A stretch of DNA of 64,000 nucleotides from an uncultured Acidimicrobiales bacterium (GCA_958295925.1 CATQHL010000001.1:1933753-1997752); one strand, 5' to 3'; shown: positions 1 to 9,901, counted from the stretch's first letter. Notes: a model not told the origin generated them from the sequence alone. Program-made: numbers and translations.

Positions 1-616
1 GTCGCTGGCCGGAACCGGCGTGCGGGTGGCGTCGGTGGCAGGCTCCTTCCCGGCTGGGCTCGGCCCACTCGAGGCGCGGCTCGACGAGATCAGACAGGCC
101 GTATCTGACGGCGCCGACGAGATCGACATAGTCCTCAATCGCTCGGCCTTTCTCTCTGGCCGCTACGGCCAGGCATTAGGGGAGTTGGTCGCGTCGAAGG
201 AGGCGGCCGGCGGGGCGCAGGTAAAGGTCATCCTGGAGACGGGCGAGCTTGGCTCATACGACTCTGTGCGCAGGGCCTCGGTGCTTGCAATGGCGGCAGG
301 CGCCGACTTCATCAAGACCTCCACCGGAAAGATCGGCGCCTCAGCCACCCTCCCGATGGCGCTGTGCATGGCAGAGGCAATCAGGGAGTTTGCCGAGACC
401 GACGGCCGGACGGTTGGCCTCAAGGTGGCCGGTGGGATACGCACCGCCAAGCAGTCCTGGCAATATCTGGTTGTGGTATCGGAAACCCTGGGGGCTGACT
501 GGCTGACTCCGCGACTCTTTCGCATCGGCGCGTCGGCCCTTCTCAACGACGTGCTTCTCCAGCTTGACCGCCTGCGCTTCGGACGCTACGTGCGAGGCGA
601 CAAGACGGTCATCTGA
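1..616 (+). CDS. deoC: Deoxyribose-phosphate aldolase (5' end outside window)
   Basis: Class I aldolase cleaving 2-deoxyribose 5-phosphate to acetaldehyde and glyceraldehyde 3-phosphate in the cytoplasm. The frame is open to the left edge and already within conserved core sequence, so the GTG at 20 is almost certainly internal and the gene starts upstream. Numbered from that GTG, the Schiff-base lysine is K99 in FIKTSTGK, the second catalytic lysine K135 in GLKVAGGIRT, and the acidic residue D36 in EIDIVLN. About 200 codons remain of a family of about 220-300 aa. It heads a same-strand operon reaching 5614; acetaldehyde released here is a natural substrate for the aldehyde dehydrogenase that follows. 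Confidence 0.93.
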   Translation, partial: SLAGTGVRVASVAGSFPAGLGPLEARLDEIRQAVSDGADEIDIVLNRSAFLSGRYGQALGELVASKEAAGGAQVKVILETGELGSYDSVRRASVLAMAAGADFIKTSTGKIGASATLPMALCMAEAIREFAETDGRTVGLKVAGGIRTAKQSWQYLVVVSETLGADWLTPRLFRIGASALLNDVLLQLDRLRFGRYVRGDKTVI

Positions 617-640
617 ACTGCTTTGACCCTCCCCGTAACA

Positions 641-661
641 ATGACCCGCATCGCCCCATGA
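641..661 (+). other. Six-codon minicistron made by a 17-bp start-site duplication
   Basis: The 17-mer ATGACCCGCATCGCCCC occurs at 641-657 and again at 658-674, back to back. Because 17 is not a multiple of three, the first copy reads M-T-R-I-A-P and then stops at TGA 659-661, overlapping by 4 nt (ATGA) the ATG at 658 that starts the aldehyde dehydrogenase. The structure is seen directly. A role in translational coupling is inference. Confidence 0.6.
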
Positions 662-2268
662 CCCGCATCGCCCCGACGAGTCCCCAGGCGCCAGCCCAAC
701 CCAAGGAGGCGCCTGCGCAGCCCCCGGCAGCCGAGACCGGGGCACCACGCCTGCCCGCCCCCGCCCCAGGCGCAGGCGCACAACTGGAATTCGGCCCCCA
801 CAGCTACGCCCCGGCCCCCGAAGCCACCGATCTCGTTGAGATTGCCCCCAGCTACGGGCTGTTCATCGACGGTGAGTTCGTCGCCCCCCGCAGCGACCAG
901 ACAATCACCACACTCAACCCTGCCACCGCCCGGCCCCTCTCGGTCGTCCCCCAGTCCGGCCCCGAGGACGTCGATTTGGCAGTCGCCGCAGCTGGTAAGG
1001 CCGCCGTTTCCTGGGGCCGTGCCCCCGGCAAGGTGCGGGCCAGGTACCTCTACCGGATAGCCCGCCTCCTCCAGGAGCGCTCGCGGGAGTTCGCCGTGCT
1101 CGAAACACTCGACAACGGCAAGCCCGTCAAGGAGTCCCGCGACGTCGACATCCCCCTCGCCGCAGCCCACTTTTTTCACCATGCCGGCTGGGCAGACAAG
1201 CTGGAGTACGCCTTTGCCGGTGCCGTCGCCCGACCCGTCGGCCCCGTCGGCCAGGTCATCCCCTGGAACTTCCCGCTGCTAATGGCCGCCTGGAAGCTCG
1301 CCCCCGCCCTAGCCGCCGGCAACACCGTCGTGCTCAAGCCCGCCGAGACCACCCCCCTCAGCGCCCTCGCCCTCGCCGACGTCCTTCAGGAGGCCGACCT
1401 GCCACCGGGCGTGGTGAACATCATCACCGGCAACGGCATCACAGGCGACGCCCTCGTCCGCCACCAAGGTGTCAGGAAGGTGGCGTTCACAGGCTCGACC
1501 GTCGTCGGCAAGTCCATCGGGAGCGCCCTGGCCGGCTCGGGCAAGCGCCTCACCCTCGAACTCGGCGGAAAGGCGGCGAACATCGTCTTCGAGGACGCTG
1601 CCCTTGACCAGGTGACCGAGGGCATCGTCAACGGCATCTACTTCAACCAGGGCCAGGTCTGTTGCGCCGGCAGCCGCCTGCTGGTTCAGGAGAGCGTGGC
1701 TGAGACGGTGGTCGCAAAGCTGCGCCGTCGCCTGGACACCCTGCGAGTCGGCGACCCGCTCGACAAGAATACCGACATCGGGGCTGTCAACTCCGCCGCC
1801 CAGCTCTCAAAGATCGCAGAACTCGTGAACTCAGGGGTAGACGAGGGAGCCGAGATCTACCAGCCGGCCTGCGACCTGCCCGACATTGGATACTTCTTCC
1901 GGCCGACGCTCTTTTGCGGCGTCTCGCAGTCGCACCGCATCGCCCGAGAGGAGATATTCGGGCCCGTCCTGTCGGTGCTCACCTTCCGCACCCCCGACGA
2001 GGCGGTGGAGAAGGCCAACAACACCGCCTACGGGCTTTCGGCGGGCATCTGGACTGAGAAGGGTTCGCGCATCCTCTGGATGGCCGAGAGGATGAAGGCG
2101 GGGGTTGTGTGGGCGAACACGTTTAACCGCTTCGACCCTGCGAGTCCGTTCGGCGGCTACCGCGAGAGCGGCTACGGACGTGAGGGCGGACGACAGGGGA
2201 TGCTGTCGTACGTGGAGCTCGAGCCCGCAGGGCCTGCAGGGGCGGCGCCCGCAGGGGCGACGGCGTGA
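658..2268 (+). CDS. Aldehyde dehydrogenase, catalytically complete
   Basis: NAD(P)-dependent oxidation of an aldehyde to the acid. The product has 536 aa. An Ala/Pro-rich tail (about residues 7-42) precedes a standard ALDH fold with the PWNFPLL motif near 202-208, general base E301 in LELGGK and catalytic Cys C335 in GQVCC. Placement after deoC and before a truncated ALDH recalls bacterial ALDH16 enzymes, where an active domain is fused to an inactive ALDH-like domain; here the two halves are separate genes. Acetaldehyde from DeoC is the inferred substrate. The start at 658 overlaps the minicistron stop. The 3' end lies in a GC-rich repeat that recurs before the next gene. Confidence 0.9.
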   Translation: MTRIAPTSPQAPAQPKEAPAQPPAAETGAPRLPAPAPGAGAQLEFGPHSYAPAPEATDLVEIAPSYGLFIDGEFVAPRSDQTITTLNPATARPLSVVPQSGPEDVDLAVAAAGKAAVSWGRAPGKVRARYLYRIARLLQERSREFAVLETLDNGKPVKESRDVDIPLAAAHFFHHAGWADKLEYAFAGAVARPVGPVGQVIPWNFPLLMAAWKLAPALAAGNTVVLKPAETTPLSALALADVLQEADLPPGVVNIITGNGITGDALVRHQGVRKVAFTGSTVVGKSIGSALAGSGKRLTLELGGKAANIVFEDAALDQVTEGIVNGIYFNQGQVCCAGSRLLVQESVAETVVAKLRRRLDTLRVGDPLDKNTDIGAVNSAAQLSKIAELVNSGVDEGAEIYQPACDLPDIGYFFRPTLFCGVSQSHRIAREEIFGPVLSVLTFRTPDEAVEKANNTAYGLSAGIWTEKGSRILWMAERMKAGVVWANTFNRFDPASPFGGYRESGYGREGGRQGMLSYVELEPAGPAGAAPAGATA

Positions 2269-2357
2269 AGGCGACGACAAGGCGGAACTTGGTCTGGCAG
2301 TGGCTCAGGACGAGCTGCTGGGCCTGCTGGGGCGACGGCGTGAGGGCGACGGCGTGA
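2265..2357 (+). other. Thirty-codon relay minicistron between two ALDH genes
   Basis: A GTG at 2265 overlaps the stop of the upstream gene (GTGA 2265-2268). Its 30-codon frame ends at TGA 2355-2357, which overlaps the GTG at 2354 proposed as the next start (GTGA 2354-2357). Both ends sit in copies of a GGCGACGGCGTGA repeat, so the reading relay was probably created by duplication of a stop junction. The peptide is Trp/Arg/Cys-rich and resembles nothing I recognise. Whether it is translated is unknown. Confidence 0.4.
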
Positions 2358-3253
2358 AGGCGAATGACCGGCGTCTGAACGTGCGCAAGACCTACAAGAT
2401 GTTCGTGGGCGGAGCGTTCGTGCGCTCAGAGTCGGGGCGCTCCTACCCCGTCCACTCGCCGGACGGCGAGCTTCTCGCCCGCGCCTCTGCCGGCTCCCGC
2501 AAAGATGTGCGAGACGCCGTGAGGTCGGCGAGGGGGGCGCAGCCCGGCTGGGCGGCGCGCTCGGCCTACAACCGTGGGCAGATCCTCTACCGGGTGGCCG
2601 AGGTGATGGACAGCCGTCGCAGCGAGGTGGCCGAGGAGGTGGCAAGGGCGGTCGGCGGTCACGCCGCCGTCTCCGAGGTGGACGCCGCCGTCGATCGTTG
2701 GGTCTGGTACGCGGGGTGGTGCGACAAGTTCCCGCAGGTGCTGGGCGGGGCGAATCCTGTGGCGGGCGACTACTTCAATTTCACCGTCCCCGAACCTGTG
2801 GGGGTGGTTGGCATTGCAGCGCCCGAGAACTCCCCGCTGCTGGGGCTCGTCTCCCGCCTTGCTCCCGCCCTTGTCTCCGGCAACGCCGCCGTAGTCCTCT
2901 CCTCTGAGTGCTTCCCGCTTCCGTCGGTGACTCTGGCGGAGATTCTTGCCACCGGCGACGTGCCCCCCGGGGTGGTAAACGTTCTCACAGGCCGGCGACC
3001 GGCCATGCTTGCGGCCCTTGCCGGGCACGGCGAGGTGGACTGCCTCGATCTCACCGGCTGCGAGCAGACGCCGCAGAGCGGGGACGGCCCGGAACCCCTT
3101 GTCGAGGCCGAGAGTCTTGCTGCCAAGTCGGTAACGCGAGTCGTCAAGGCCACGACCGCTCAGCGCCTCTGGTTCGAACCCTCCTCTGAGAGCCCCTACC
3201 TGATCGGCGAGTTCTGCGAGTACAAGACTGTCTGGCACCCCAAGGGCCGATGA
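2354..3253 (+). CDS. Truncated aldehyde dehydrogenase-like protein lacking the catalytic domain
   Basis: ALDH-family protein of about 299 aa, against a usual 480-500. The N-terminal cofactor-binding part is recognisable (MFVGGAFVRSESGR, then PENSPLLGLVSRLAPALVSG and PPGVVNVLTG). The chain then departs from the fold, with neither an ELGGK glutamate nor a GQxC cysteine, so no classical dehydrogenase activity is expected. In ALDH16 proteins the second ALDH domain is similarly inactive and serves oligomerisation, so a partner role with the preceding ALDH is likely (inference). GTG 2354 keeps the family-like RLNVRKTYKMFVGG start; ATG 2399 is the alternative. The frame is open further upstream, but that part overlaps the first ALDH and does not look like ALDH. 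Confidence 0.75.
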   Translation: MKANDRRLNVRKTYKMFVGGAFVRSESGRSYPVHSPDGELLARASAGSRKDVRDAVRSARGAQPGWAARSAYNRGQILYRVAEVMDSRRSEVAEEVARAVGGHAAVSEVDAAVDRWVWYAGWCDKFPQVLGGANPVAGDYFNFTVPEPVGVVGIAAPENSPLLGLVSRLAPALVSGNAAVVLSSECFPLPSVTLAEILATGDVPPGVVNVLTGRRPAMLAALAGHGEVDCLDLTGCEQTPQSGDGPEPLVEAESLAAKSVTRVVKATTAQRLWFEPSSESPYLIGEFCEYKTVWHPKGR

Positions 3254-3933
3254 GCGGATTGCCAGACGCCCAGCCCCCCGGTTTCGTGCTTGGGGTCGAC
3301 ATCGACGGGGTGTGCTGCGACTACGTCGGCGAGCTTCGCCACATAGTCGCCAAGCACAAGGGAGTACCCACGGAGTCCCTCACCAGGGAGGTCTCCTGGG
3401 GCTGTAAGGAGTGGGGGATTGACCAGGAGGAGTTCGACGATCTCCACCGAAAGGCTGTGCTGGAACACGACCTGCTGTTGAACATGAAACCCCACGACGG
3501 GGTTGCCGACACCCTCTGGCGTCTTTCCGACGCAGGAGTCTGGATTCGCATTGTCACCCACCGCCTCTACGTGAACTGGGGGCACGAGACCACCGCCAGC
3601 CACACGGTTCGCTGGCTCGACGAGATGAGAATTCCCTACCGCGACCTCTGCTTTTTGGCCGAGAAGTCCTCGGTGGAAGTGGATGCGATGGTGGAGGACG
3701 CACCCCACAACATCGAGCGCCTGCGTGCCGCCGGAAAGATCGTGATCATCTTCGAGCAGCCCTTCAACCGTTACCTGCCCGGGCTGCGCGCAAGAAACTG
3801 GGCAGAGGTCGAGGAGATTGTGAGCGATCTTGTCACGCAGCGCACCGGCAGCTTTCCCCTGCAGCTGCCCGGCCTGCCGTCGGGCGCCGATCGGCTCGTC
3901 CGCCGCAAGCCGGAATCCTCAAGCGAAGCGTGA
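3250..3933 (+). CDS. HAD-superfamily 5'(3')-deoxyribonucleotidase-like phosphatase
   Basis: The product has 227 aa. The HAD nucleophile motif is GVDIDGVCCDY (D17 and D19), followed by a motif II-like IVTHR and a motif III/IV region AMVEDAPHN. The layout fits the NT5C family, which dephosphorylates deoxynucleoside monophosphates. Start ATG 3250 overlaps the upstream stop in ATGA, implying translational coupling. With DeoC in the same operon, a route from deoxynucleotides towards deoxyribose phosphate is plausible, but no nucleoside phosphorylase or kinase is in view. Substrate is inference; the HAD fold is secure. Confidence 0.75.
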   Translation: MSGLPDAQPPGFVLGVDIDGVCCDYVGELRHIVAKHKGVPTESLTREVSWGCKEWGIDQEEFDDLHRKAVLEHDLLLNMKPHDGVADTLWRLSDAGVWIRIVTHRLYVNWGHETTASHTVRWLDEMRIPYRDLCFLAEKSSVEVDAMVEDAPHNIERLRAAGKIVIIFEQPFNRYLPGLRARNWAEVEEIVSDLVTQRTGSFPLQLPGLPSGADRLVRRKPESSSEA

Positions 3934-4940
3934 CAGCGCCCGCGGATCGGGCCAAGCCCATGGCGCCCGCGGCCAGGCCCAGGGCGTTCGTGACCGCGCC
4001 GCTGCGCGGCCCTGGCTTCGACGCCCTGCGCCGGCTCGCCGAGGTGACCTACGAACCCTGGATAGAGCCCGTCCCCTTCCGTCTCTACGGCCCCCAGGAC
4101 CTCGCTGTCCGGCTGCGCGAGCTCAGCGCCGAAATCCTCATAACCGAGGCCGACTTCTGTTCCGGGCAAGTGATGGAGTTGCCGCTGCGGGCGATAGTCG
4201 CCACCCGCGCCGACCCCAGCAACGTGGACGTCCCAGCCGCCACTGCCGCCGGCATCCCCGTGCTGTTTACTCCCGGACGCAACGCCGACTCTGTGGCCGA
4301 GCTCACGGTCACCTTGCTGTTTGCGCTGCGCCGCCGGCTGCTGCCCGCCGACCGCGACGTGCGCACCGGGCGGATTTTCACCGAGACGCTGCCTTATCAG
4401 CGTCACCGTGCCTGGAACCTCGCCGGGCAGACCTTCGGCATAGTCGGGCTGGGCGCAGTGGGGAGGGCTGTCCGGTGGCGCATGCTTGGGCTGGGCATGG
4501 AGGTGGTCGCCCATGACCCGTTCGTGGACGAGGCCACCTTGAGCCTGCCGGAGTTGCTGGCGGCTGCCGACGTGGTGTCGATGCACGCCTCCCCAACGCC
4601 GCAGACCGCCGGAATGATGGGGGAGGCGGAGTTCGCTTCGATGAAGCCCGGCGCCATTTACCTCAACACCGCCCGTGCCGTACTCCACGACCTCGAAGCT
4701 CTCAACGACTCCCTCGAGCGAGGGCATCTCGGAGGCTGCGGCCTTGATCATTTCGAGGGCGAGACGCTGCCGGCAGACCACCCGCTGACCGCACGCGACG
4801 ACGTGGTGCTCACTCCCCACGTCGGCGGGGCAAGCTACAACACCGAGGAGCTGCAGGCCGCAATGGCTGCGGACGATCTGCGGCTGCTGCTGTCCGGAGA
4901 GCGGCCGCGTCACATAGCCAACCCCGAGGTCCTGTCGTGA
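3930..4940 (+). CDS. D-isomer-specific 2-hydroxyacid dehydrogenase
   Basis: NAD-dependent interconversion of a 2-hydroxy acid and a 2-oxo acid; 336 aa. The Rossmann motif GLGAVG lies at 173-178, substrate-binding Arg R249 in LNTARA, and catalytic His H297 in LTPHVGG with its acidic partner near E276. It is closer to the phosphoglycerate/glycerate dehydrogenase group than to formate dehydrogenases, but the substrate cannot be read from sequence. The start is GTG 3930, overlapping the previous stop by GTGA. Next to a class II aldolase it may handle a hydroxyacid or sugar acid product (inference). Confidence 0.85.
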   Translation: MTAPADRAKPMAPAARPRAFVTAPLRGPGFDALRRLAEVTYEPWIEPVPFRLYGPQDLAVRLRELSAEILITEADFCSGQVMELPLRAIVATRADPSNVDVPAATAAGIPVLFTPGRNADSVAELTVTLLFALRRRLLPADRDVRTGRIFTETLPYQRHRAWNLAGQTFGIVGLGAVGRAVRWRMLGLGMEVVAHDPFVDEATLSLPELLAAADVVSMHASPTPQTAGMMGEAEFASMKPGAIYLNTARAVLHDLEALNDSLERGHLGGCGLDHFEGETLPADHPLTARDDVVLTPHVGGASYNTEELQAAMAADDLRLLLSGERPRHIANPEVLS

Positions 4941-5614
4941 GCGAGGCGGCGCGCGAATCCGCCGCCGAGGCGGTGCTAGAGGTGGCCAGGAGAATGTCGA
5001 AGGGCGACCTGGTGGGCGGCACGGCCGGGAACGTCTCTGCCCGCGTGGGTGACGGCAGCTTCTGCCTCACCCCCTCGAGCGTCGAATATGAGGAGATGGG
5101 AGTCGACGACCTCGTGTTTGTGTCAGCCGACGGCAGCCTTCTTGCGGGCAGCCACAGCCCCTCCAGCGAGAAGGCGCTGCACCTCGCCTGCTACGAGCGC
5201 TACCCCGAGGTCGGGGGGGTGGTTCACTGCCACCCCCGCTACGCATCGATGTTCGCTGTGGTTCGCCGCCCCGTCCCGGCCGCCATCGAGGAGGTGGTGG
5301 TCTACATCGGAGGCGACGTGGAGGTCTGCGACTACCACCTCACCGGCAGCGAGGAGTTGGGCGCGTCGGTGGCCGAGGCCCTGGCAGAGCGCAGCGCCGT
5401 CTTGATGGCCAACCACGGGCTGGTGAGCGTGGGGGCCGACGCCGCCTCCGCCCTGCACGCTGCTTTCGTGGTTGAGCGCACCGCCCACATTGTCTGGGGC
5501 GCCGCGCTGCTAGGCGACGTCAAGACCATCCCCGCGAAAGTCAACGACGACTTCGCCGGCGTCTACCGCTGGGTGCGCCAGGACATGTGGCTGCAAAGAC
5601 TTACTGAGGACTGA
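4937..5614 (+). CDS. Class II aldolase/adducin family protein (fuculose-phosphate aldolase-like)
   Basis: Metal-dependent aldolase or epimerase of 225 aa, the usual family length. Zinc ligands H97 and H99 (VVHCHPRY) and H160 (MANHGLV), and acid/base E78 (SSEKALH), align with the E. coli FucA set shifted by five residues. GTG 4937 overlaps the upstream stop in GTGA. It closes the operon and overlaps the convergent binding-protein gene by 14 bp (5601-5614), leaving no room for an intergenic terminator. It probably cleaves or isomerises a small phosphorylated sugar; the exact substrate is unknown. Confidence 0.85.
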   Translation: MSEAARESAAEAVLEVARRMSKGDLVGGTAGNVSARVGDGSFCLTPSSVEYEEMGVDDLVFVSADGSLLAGSHSPSSEKALHLACYERYPEVGGVVHCHPRYASMFAVVRRPVPAAIEEVVVYIGGDVEVCDYHLTGSEELGASVAEALAERSAVLMANHGLVSVGADAASALHAAFVVERTAHIVWGAALLGDVKTIPAKVNDDFAGVYRWVRQDMWLQRLTED

Positions 5615-6884
5615 GGAACCGCCCGGTCGAGACGATCTCCCCGCCTTTGACCTGCCATATCTCAATCGTCCCGGAAACGTCGCCGTTCTCGTCGAAGTCC
5701 AACGAGCCCGACGCCCCCTCGTAGTTGATCTCCTCGCCCTCGGCTATCAGTTCCAGCGCCCGGGCGATGCCCTCAATTCCCGGGCCGACCTTCTCGCCGC
5801 CCGGCCCGGCTACCGCACGCAGCCCGTCCCTTATGGCTTCGCGATCGCCGGTGCCTCCAGCCTTGGCCACCGCCAGCCCGACGAGCACCGCAGCGTCGTA
5901 ACTCTCGGCGACGAATGCGTCAGCCGACATTTCCCTCTCGTAGTGCGTTTGAAACGCCTCACGGAAGGCAACGGCCTCTTCCCGGTCGGGGGGAGCGCCC
6001 GCCGAAGTCCCCAGCGAGCCTTCCAGGGAGTCCCAGCCGATTTCCTCGAGTTGCCCAGGCGACTTGCTTGCGTCGGCGAACAGGAAGTTTTGGAAGTACC
6101 CGCTCTCGATGGCCATGGGCACGTACTTAATAGTGTCGGCGCGGTGGCCAATCACCACGAGCACCTCTTCCCCCTCTGCTGACGCCTCGATGAGCTCGGC
6201 CTCGTAGCTCGGCTTTGAGTCGAAGAGGTAGGAGACCAGGGTGACCGTCCCCCCCAGATCGGTAAATGTAATCTCGAACTGTTCGGCCAGGCCCGCCCCG
6301 TACGGGTCTTCAACATGAATTACGGCCACGTTGCGGTAGCCCTCCTCCCAGGCCAAGTCGGCTAAGACCTTTCCTTGCAGAACGTCGGAGATCGCCGCCC
6401 TGAAGGTGAAGTCGCCGTCGTCGAGAGTGGAGATGGTGGGTGAGGTGGCCGACGGGGAGATCAGAATGAGTTTGTTGGGCGATGTCACCGCCTCAGACAC
6501 GGACACCGTTGAGATGCTCGTTCCAGGGCCCACAAAACCGATAGCCCCGAACGTGTCCACGAGTTCCTCCGCCATGGCAACCGCCTGCTTGGGGTCGTTG
6601 TCGGTGTTCCGGCCCAGCACGGCGACGGGCAGGCCCGCGATCCCGCCCGCTTCGTTGAAATGCTCCACCGCCAAGTCCACCACCTGGGAATGGACGTCCT
6701 CCCCAACCCCGGACCCGGTTAGGTAGCCGATCACCACGGCTTGTTCGCCGTCATCGCTGCACGACGCCGCCACCGACGCCGCCAGGGCAAGCAGGGCGGC
6801 CAGAGCCAAGACTTGCACCCGAACTTTCTTCTTACGAGGTGCCTGATAACGAGATGATGGTCTCTGCGTCGATTGTGTAGTCAC
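5601..6884 (-). CDS. Branched-chain amino-acid type ABC substrate-binding lipoprotein
   Basis: Extracytoplasmic receptor of the Peripla_BP_6/LivJ type, 427 aa. It starts at GTG 6884, chosen because AAGGAGG stands 6 nt upstream. After a basic stretch (RKKKVR) a hydrophobic segment ends in ASVAASC, a lipobox with the cysteine to be lipidated. The mature protein opens with VVIGYLTGSGVGEDV and keeps the two-lobe pattern (AVAMAEELVDTFGAIGFVGPG, then AVIHVEDPYGAG). No permease or ATPase gene is adjacent, so it may serve a distant transporter or be a stand-alone sensor. The open frame continues upstream to 7031, but that part shows no signal-peptide logic. Confidence 0.88.
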   Translation of the reverse strand: MTTQSTQRPSSRYQAPRKKKVRVQVLALAALLALAASVAASCSDDGEQAVVIGYLTGSGVGEDVHSQVVDLAVEHFNEAGGIAGLPVAVLGRNTDNDPKQAVAMAEELVDTFGAIGFVGPGTSISTVSVSEAVTSPNKLILISPSATSPTISTLDDGDFTFRAAISDVLQGKVLADLAWEEGYRNVAVIHVEDPYGAGLAEQFEITFTDLGGTVTLVSYLFDSKPSYEAELIEASAEGEEVLVVIGHRADTIKYVPMAIESGYFQNFLFADASKSPGQLEEIGWDSLEGSLGTSAGAPPDREEAVAFREAFQTHYEREMSADAFVAESYDAAVLVGLAVAKAGGTGDREAIRDGLRAVAGPGGEKVGPGIEGIARALELIAEGEEINYEGASGSLDFDENGDVSGTIEIWQVKGGEIVSTGRFLSPQ

Positions 6885-6936
6885 TTGAAACCTCCTTGTT
6901 AGCTCCAATATTGCCAGATTTCCGCGCTCCCTCACG

Positions 6937-7836
6937 TCAAAGGAGTCTGTCAGGCGAGAGGGACAGGCGCCCAGCAGGGCGCCCGGCCGATCGTTCGGCG
7001 GCGTCGACCGTGTTCTTGAGCAGCATCGCACGGGTCATCGGGCCGACACCACCTGTGCGGGGGGACAGCCAGCCAGCAACCTCGGCCACGTCGTTGGCCA
7101 CGTCCGAGTGAAGCCTGCCGCCGGAGAAGCTGACCCCTGCTGCTATTACCGCTGCGCCTGGTTTCACCATCGCTGATGTGATGAGACCCGGCGAACCCGC
7201 CGCAGCGACGAGGATGTCGGCGCAGCGGGTGAACTCCCCCAGATCGCCTACGCCGGTGTGGACGACTGTCACCGCAGCGTTGGCGCCCGCCTTCTTGAGG
7301 GTGAGGAGGTTTGCCAGAGGACGCCCGATTGTCAACCCTCGTCCCACGATGACCACGTGGGAGCCCTCGGTGCGGATTCCATAAGACGAGAGCATGTGGC
7401 AGATACCGGCGGGCGTGCAAGCCAGGGGAGCTTCGATTCCCTGGACCAGCCGACCCAGGTTTACGGGATGAAGACCGTCGGCGTCCTTGGCCGGGTCTAC
7501 GGCAAAAAGGGCGCTTTCGTAGTCAAGGCCCGAAGGAAACGGGTACTGCATCAGATAGGCGCTGACGGTTTCGTCGGCGTTGAAGCCGGACACGGCCTCA
7601 GCCACGTCGGCCCGAGACGCCTCAGCGGGAAGGTGCACGTGTCTTGACGTAATGCCCAGTTCGGCGCAGTCACGGTGCTTCATGGCCACGTACTTCGCCG
7701 ACGGCCCGTCGTCGCCTACAAGCAGGGTCCCCAGCCCGGGGGTGACGCCGACATCGGCCAGCGCCTCTATTCGCAGGCTCAGCTCAGCCTTGATGTTTCT
7801 GGCCAGAAGCTCTCCGTCGAGCTTGACGGCGGTCAA
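6937..7836 (-). CDS. folD: Bifunctional methylenetetrahydrofolate dehydrogenase/cyclohydrolase
   Basis: Cytoplasmic one-carbon enzyme converting 5,10-methylene-THF to 10-formyl-THF; 299 aa. The catalytic lysine is K53 in [10 protein letters not shown], and the NADP-binding part contains [15 protein letters not shown] and the C-terminal [15 protein letters not shown] signature. The start is TTG 7836, selected because the family begins right at this LDG motif; I see no good Shine-Dalgarno sequence. The C-terminus runs slightly longer than usual in Arg/Ser/Pro residues. msrA lies upstream on the same strand, 30 bp away. Confidence 0.95.
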   Translation of the reverse strand: MTAVKLDGELLARNIKAELSLRIEALADVGVTPGLGTLLVGDDGPSAKYVAMKHRDCAELGITSRHVHLPAEASRADVAEAVSGFNADETVSAYLMQYPFPSGLDYESALFAVDPAKDADGLHPVNLGRLVQGIEAPLACTPAGICHMLSSYGIRTEGSHVVIVGRGLTIGRPLANLLTLKKAGANAAVTVVHTGVGDLGEFTRCADILVAAAGSPGLITSAMVKPGAAVIAAGVSFSGGRLHSDVANDVAEVAGWLSPRTGGVGPMTRAMLLKNTVDAAERSAGRPAGRLSLSPDRLL

Positions 7837-7866
7837 GGTCGTTCTCAGCAGTGCGCCCGCGGATGC

Positions 7867-8499
<633 letters not shown>

Positions 8500-8625
8500 T
8501 ATCTGGTAATCCTAGGCAGCGAATGAGCGGGTGGAATTTGTGCAGGTGATTGCAGGGGAGCGGGAATCGAGGCGGGCGAATTGCGGGGGACATGACCGTC
8601 ACCTGCCCCGCCTAGACTGAAGGCG

Positions 8626-9843
8626 ATGTCAGAAAAGAATATTGTAAAAGAAGGCAAGATCACGCTAGTCCCCGGAGGCGTCCTCCAAGTTCCCGACCGC
8701 CCCATCATCCCATTCGTGAGGGGCGACGGAACCGGCGTGGACATCTGGCCCGCCGCTCAGGCCGTGCTGGACGCCGCTGCAGGCAAGTACGGCAAGAGCA
8801 TCGCCTGGCACGAGGTGCTGGCAGGCGAAAAGGCGTTCAACGAGACAGGCGAATGGCTCCCCCAGGAGACCATCAAGGCCTTCGATGAGCATCTCATCGG
8901 CATCAAGGGCCCGCTCACCACGCCCATCGGTGGCGGTTTTCGCAGCTTGAACGTGGCCATCAGACAAATGCTTGACCTCTACGTGTGCCTGCGCCCCGTG
9001 CGCTGGTTTAAGGGCGTGCCGTCGCCCGTGAAGCGCCCTGAGTTGGTTGACATGGTGATCTTCCGTGAGAACACCGAGGACATCTACGCCGGTATCGAGG
9101 CTGAGGCCGAGTCGTCGGAGGCGACACGGCTGCGTGAGGTCATCGCGGAGCTGTTCGATCGGGACATTCCCGAAGACGCCGGCATCGGCATCAAGCCGGT
9201 CTCCCGCTCCAACTCCCATCGGCTGCAGCGTGCAGCCCTGAAGTTCGCCATACAGCGCGACCGTCAAAGCGTCACCTGGGTGCACAAGGGAAACATCATG
9301 AAGTTCACCGAGGGGGCCTTCCAGCAGTGGGGCTACGAGTTGGTGCGCACGGAGTTTGCGGACGTGGCCGTGGGGTGGGACGACTGTGGCGGCCACCCTG
9401 GCGAGAAGATTCTGGTGAAGGACGCCATCGCCGACATCGCCTTGCAGCAGATCCTCACCCGCCCGGCGGAGTTCGACGTGATCGCCACTATGAACCTCAA
9501 CGGCGACTACCTCTCCGACGCCCTCGCAGCCCAGGTCGGAGGCATCGGCATCGCCCCTGGCGGCAACATCAACTACGAGACTGGCCACGGCGTGTTCGAG
9601 GCCACCCACGGCACGGCGCCCAAGTACGCAGGGCTGGACAAGGTGAATCCGTCGTCGGTGATTCTCTCCGGGGTGCTGATGTTCGAGCACCTGGGCTGGC
9701 TCGCCCCTGCCGGCGACATCATCTCGGCCATGGAGCAGACCATCGCCGAGCGGATCGTCACCTACGACTTCGCCCGCCTCATGGAGCGCCCCACAGAGGT
9801 GCGCTGCTCGGAGTTTGCCGAAGCCATCATCGAGCGTCTCTAG
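8626..9843 (+). CDS. icd: Isocitrate dehydrogenase (NADP type)
   Basis: TCA-cycle enzyme oxidising isocitrate to 2-oxoglutarate; 405 aa, close to the 416 of E. coli Icd. Recognisable segments are [16 protein letters not shown] (N-terminal), [19 protein letters not shown] (substrate-binding Ser and Arg), [13 protein letters not shown], and the C-terminal [19 protein letters not shown] cofactor loop. It is followed after 58 bp by malate dehydrogenase on the same strand, so the two TCA genes probably share a transcript. A long antisense frame covering this gene is a GC-driven shadow. Confidence 0.96.
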   Translation: MSEKNIVKEGKITLVPGGVLQVPDRPIIPFVRGDGTGVDIWPAAQAVLDAAAGKYGKSIAWHEVLAGEKAFNETGEWLPQETIKAFDEHLIGIKGPLTTPIGGGFRSLNVAIRQMLDLYVCLRPVRWFKGVPSPVKRPELVDMVIFRENTEDIYAGIEAEAESSEATRLREVIAELFDRDIPEDAGIGIKPVSRSNSHRLQRAALKFAIQRDRQSVTWVHKGNIMKFTEGAFQQWGYELVRTEFADVAVGWDDCGGHPGEKILVKDAIADIALQQILTRPAEFDVIATMNLNGDYLSDALAAQVGGIGIAPGGNINYETGHGVFEATHGTAPKYAGLDKVNPSSVILSGVLMFEHLGWLAPAGDIISAMEQTIAERIVTYDFARLMERPTEVRCSEFAEAIIERL

Positions 9844-9901
9844 GGGGTCGGGAACTCCCCCGTGAGGCTTCGTCGGCACTGCACTTCGTGAACCCCCCGT
9901 C

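Noticed and set aside
2105..2353. Upstream extension of the truncated ALDH frame
   Set aside because: It overlaps the first ALDH in another frame and translates to Arg/Ala-rich sequence without ALDH character.
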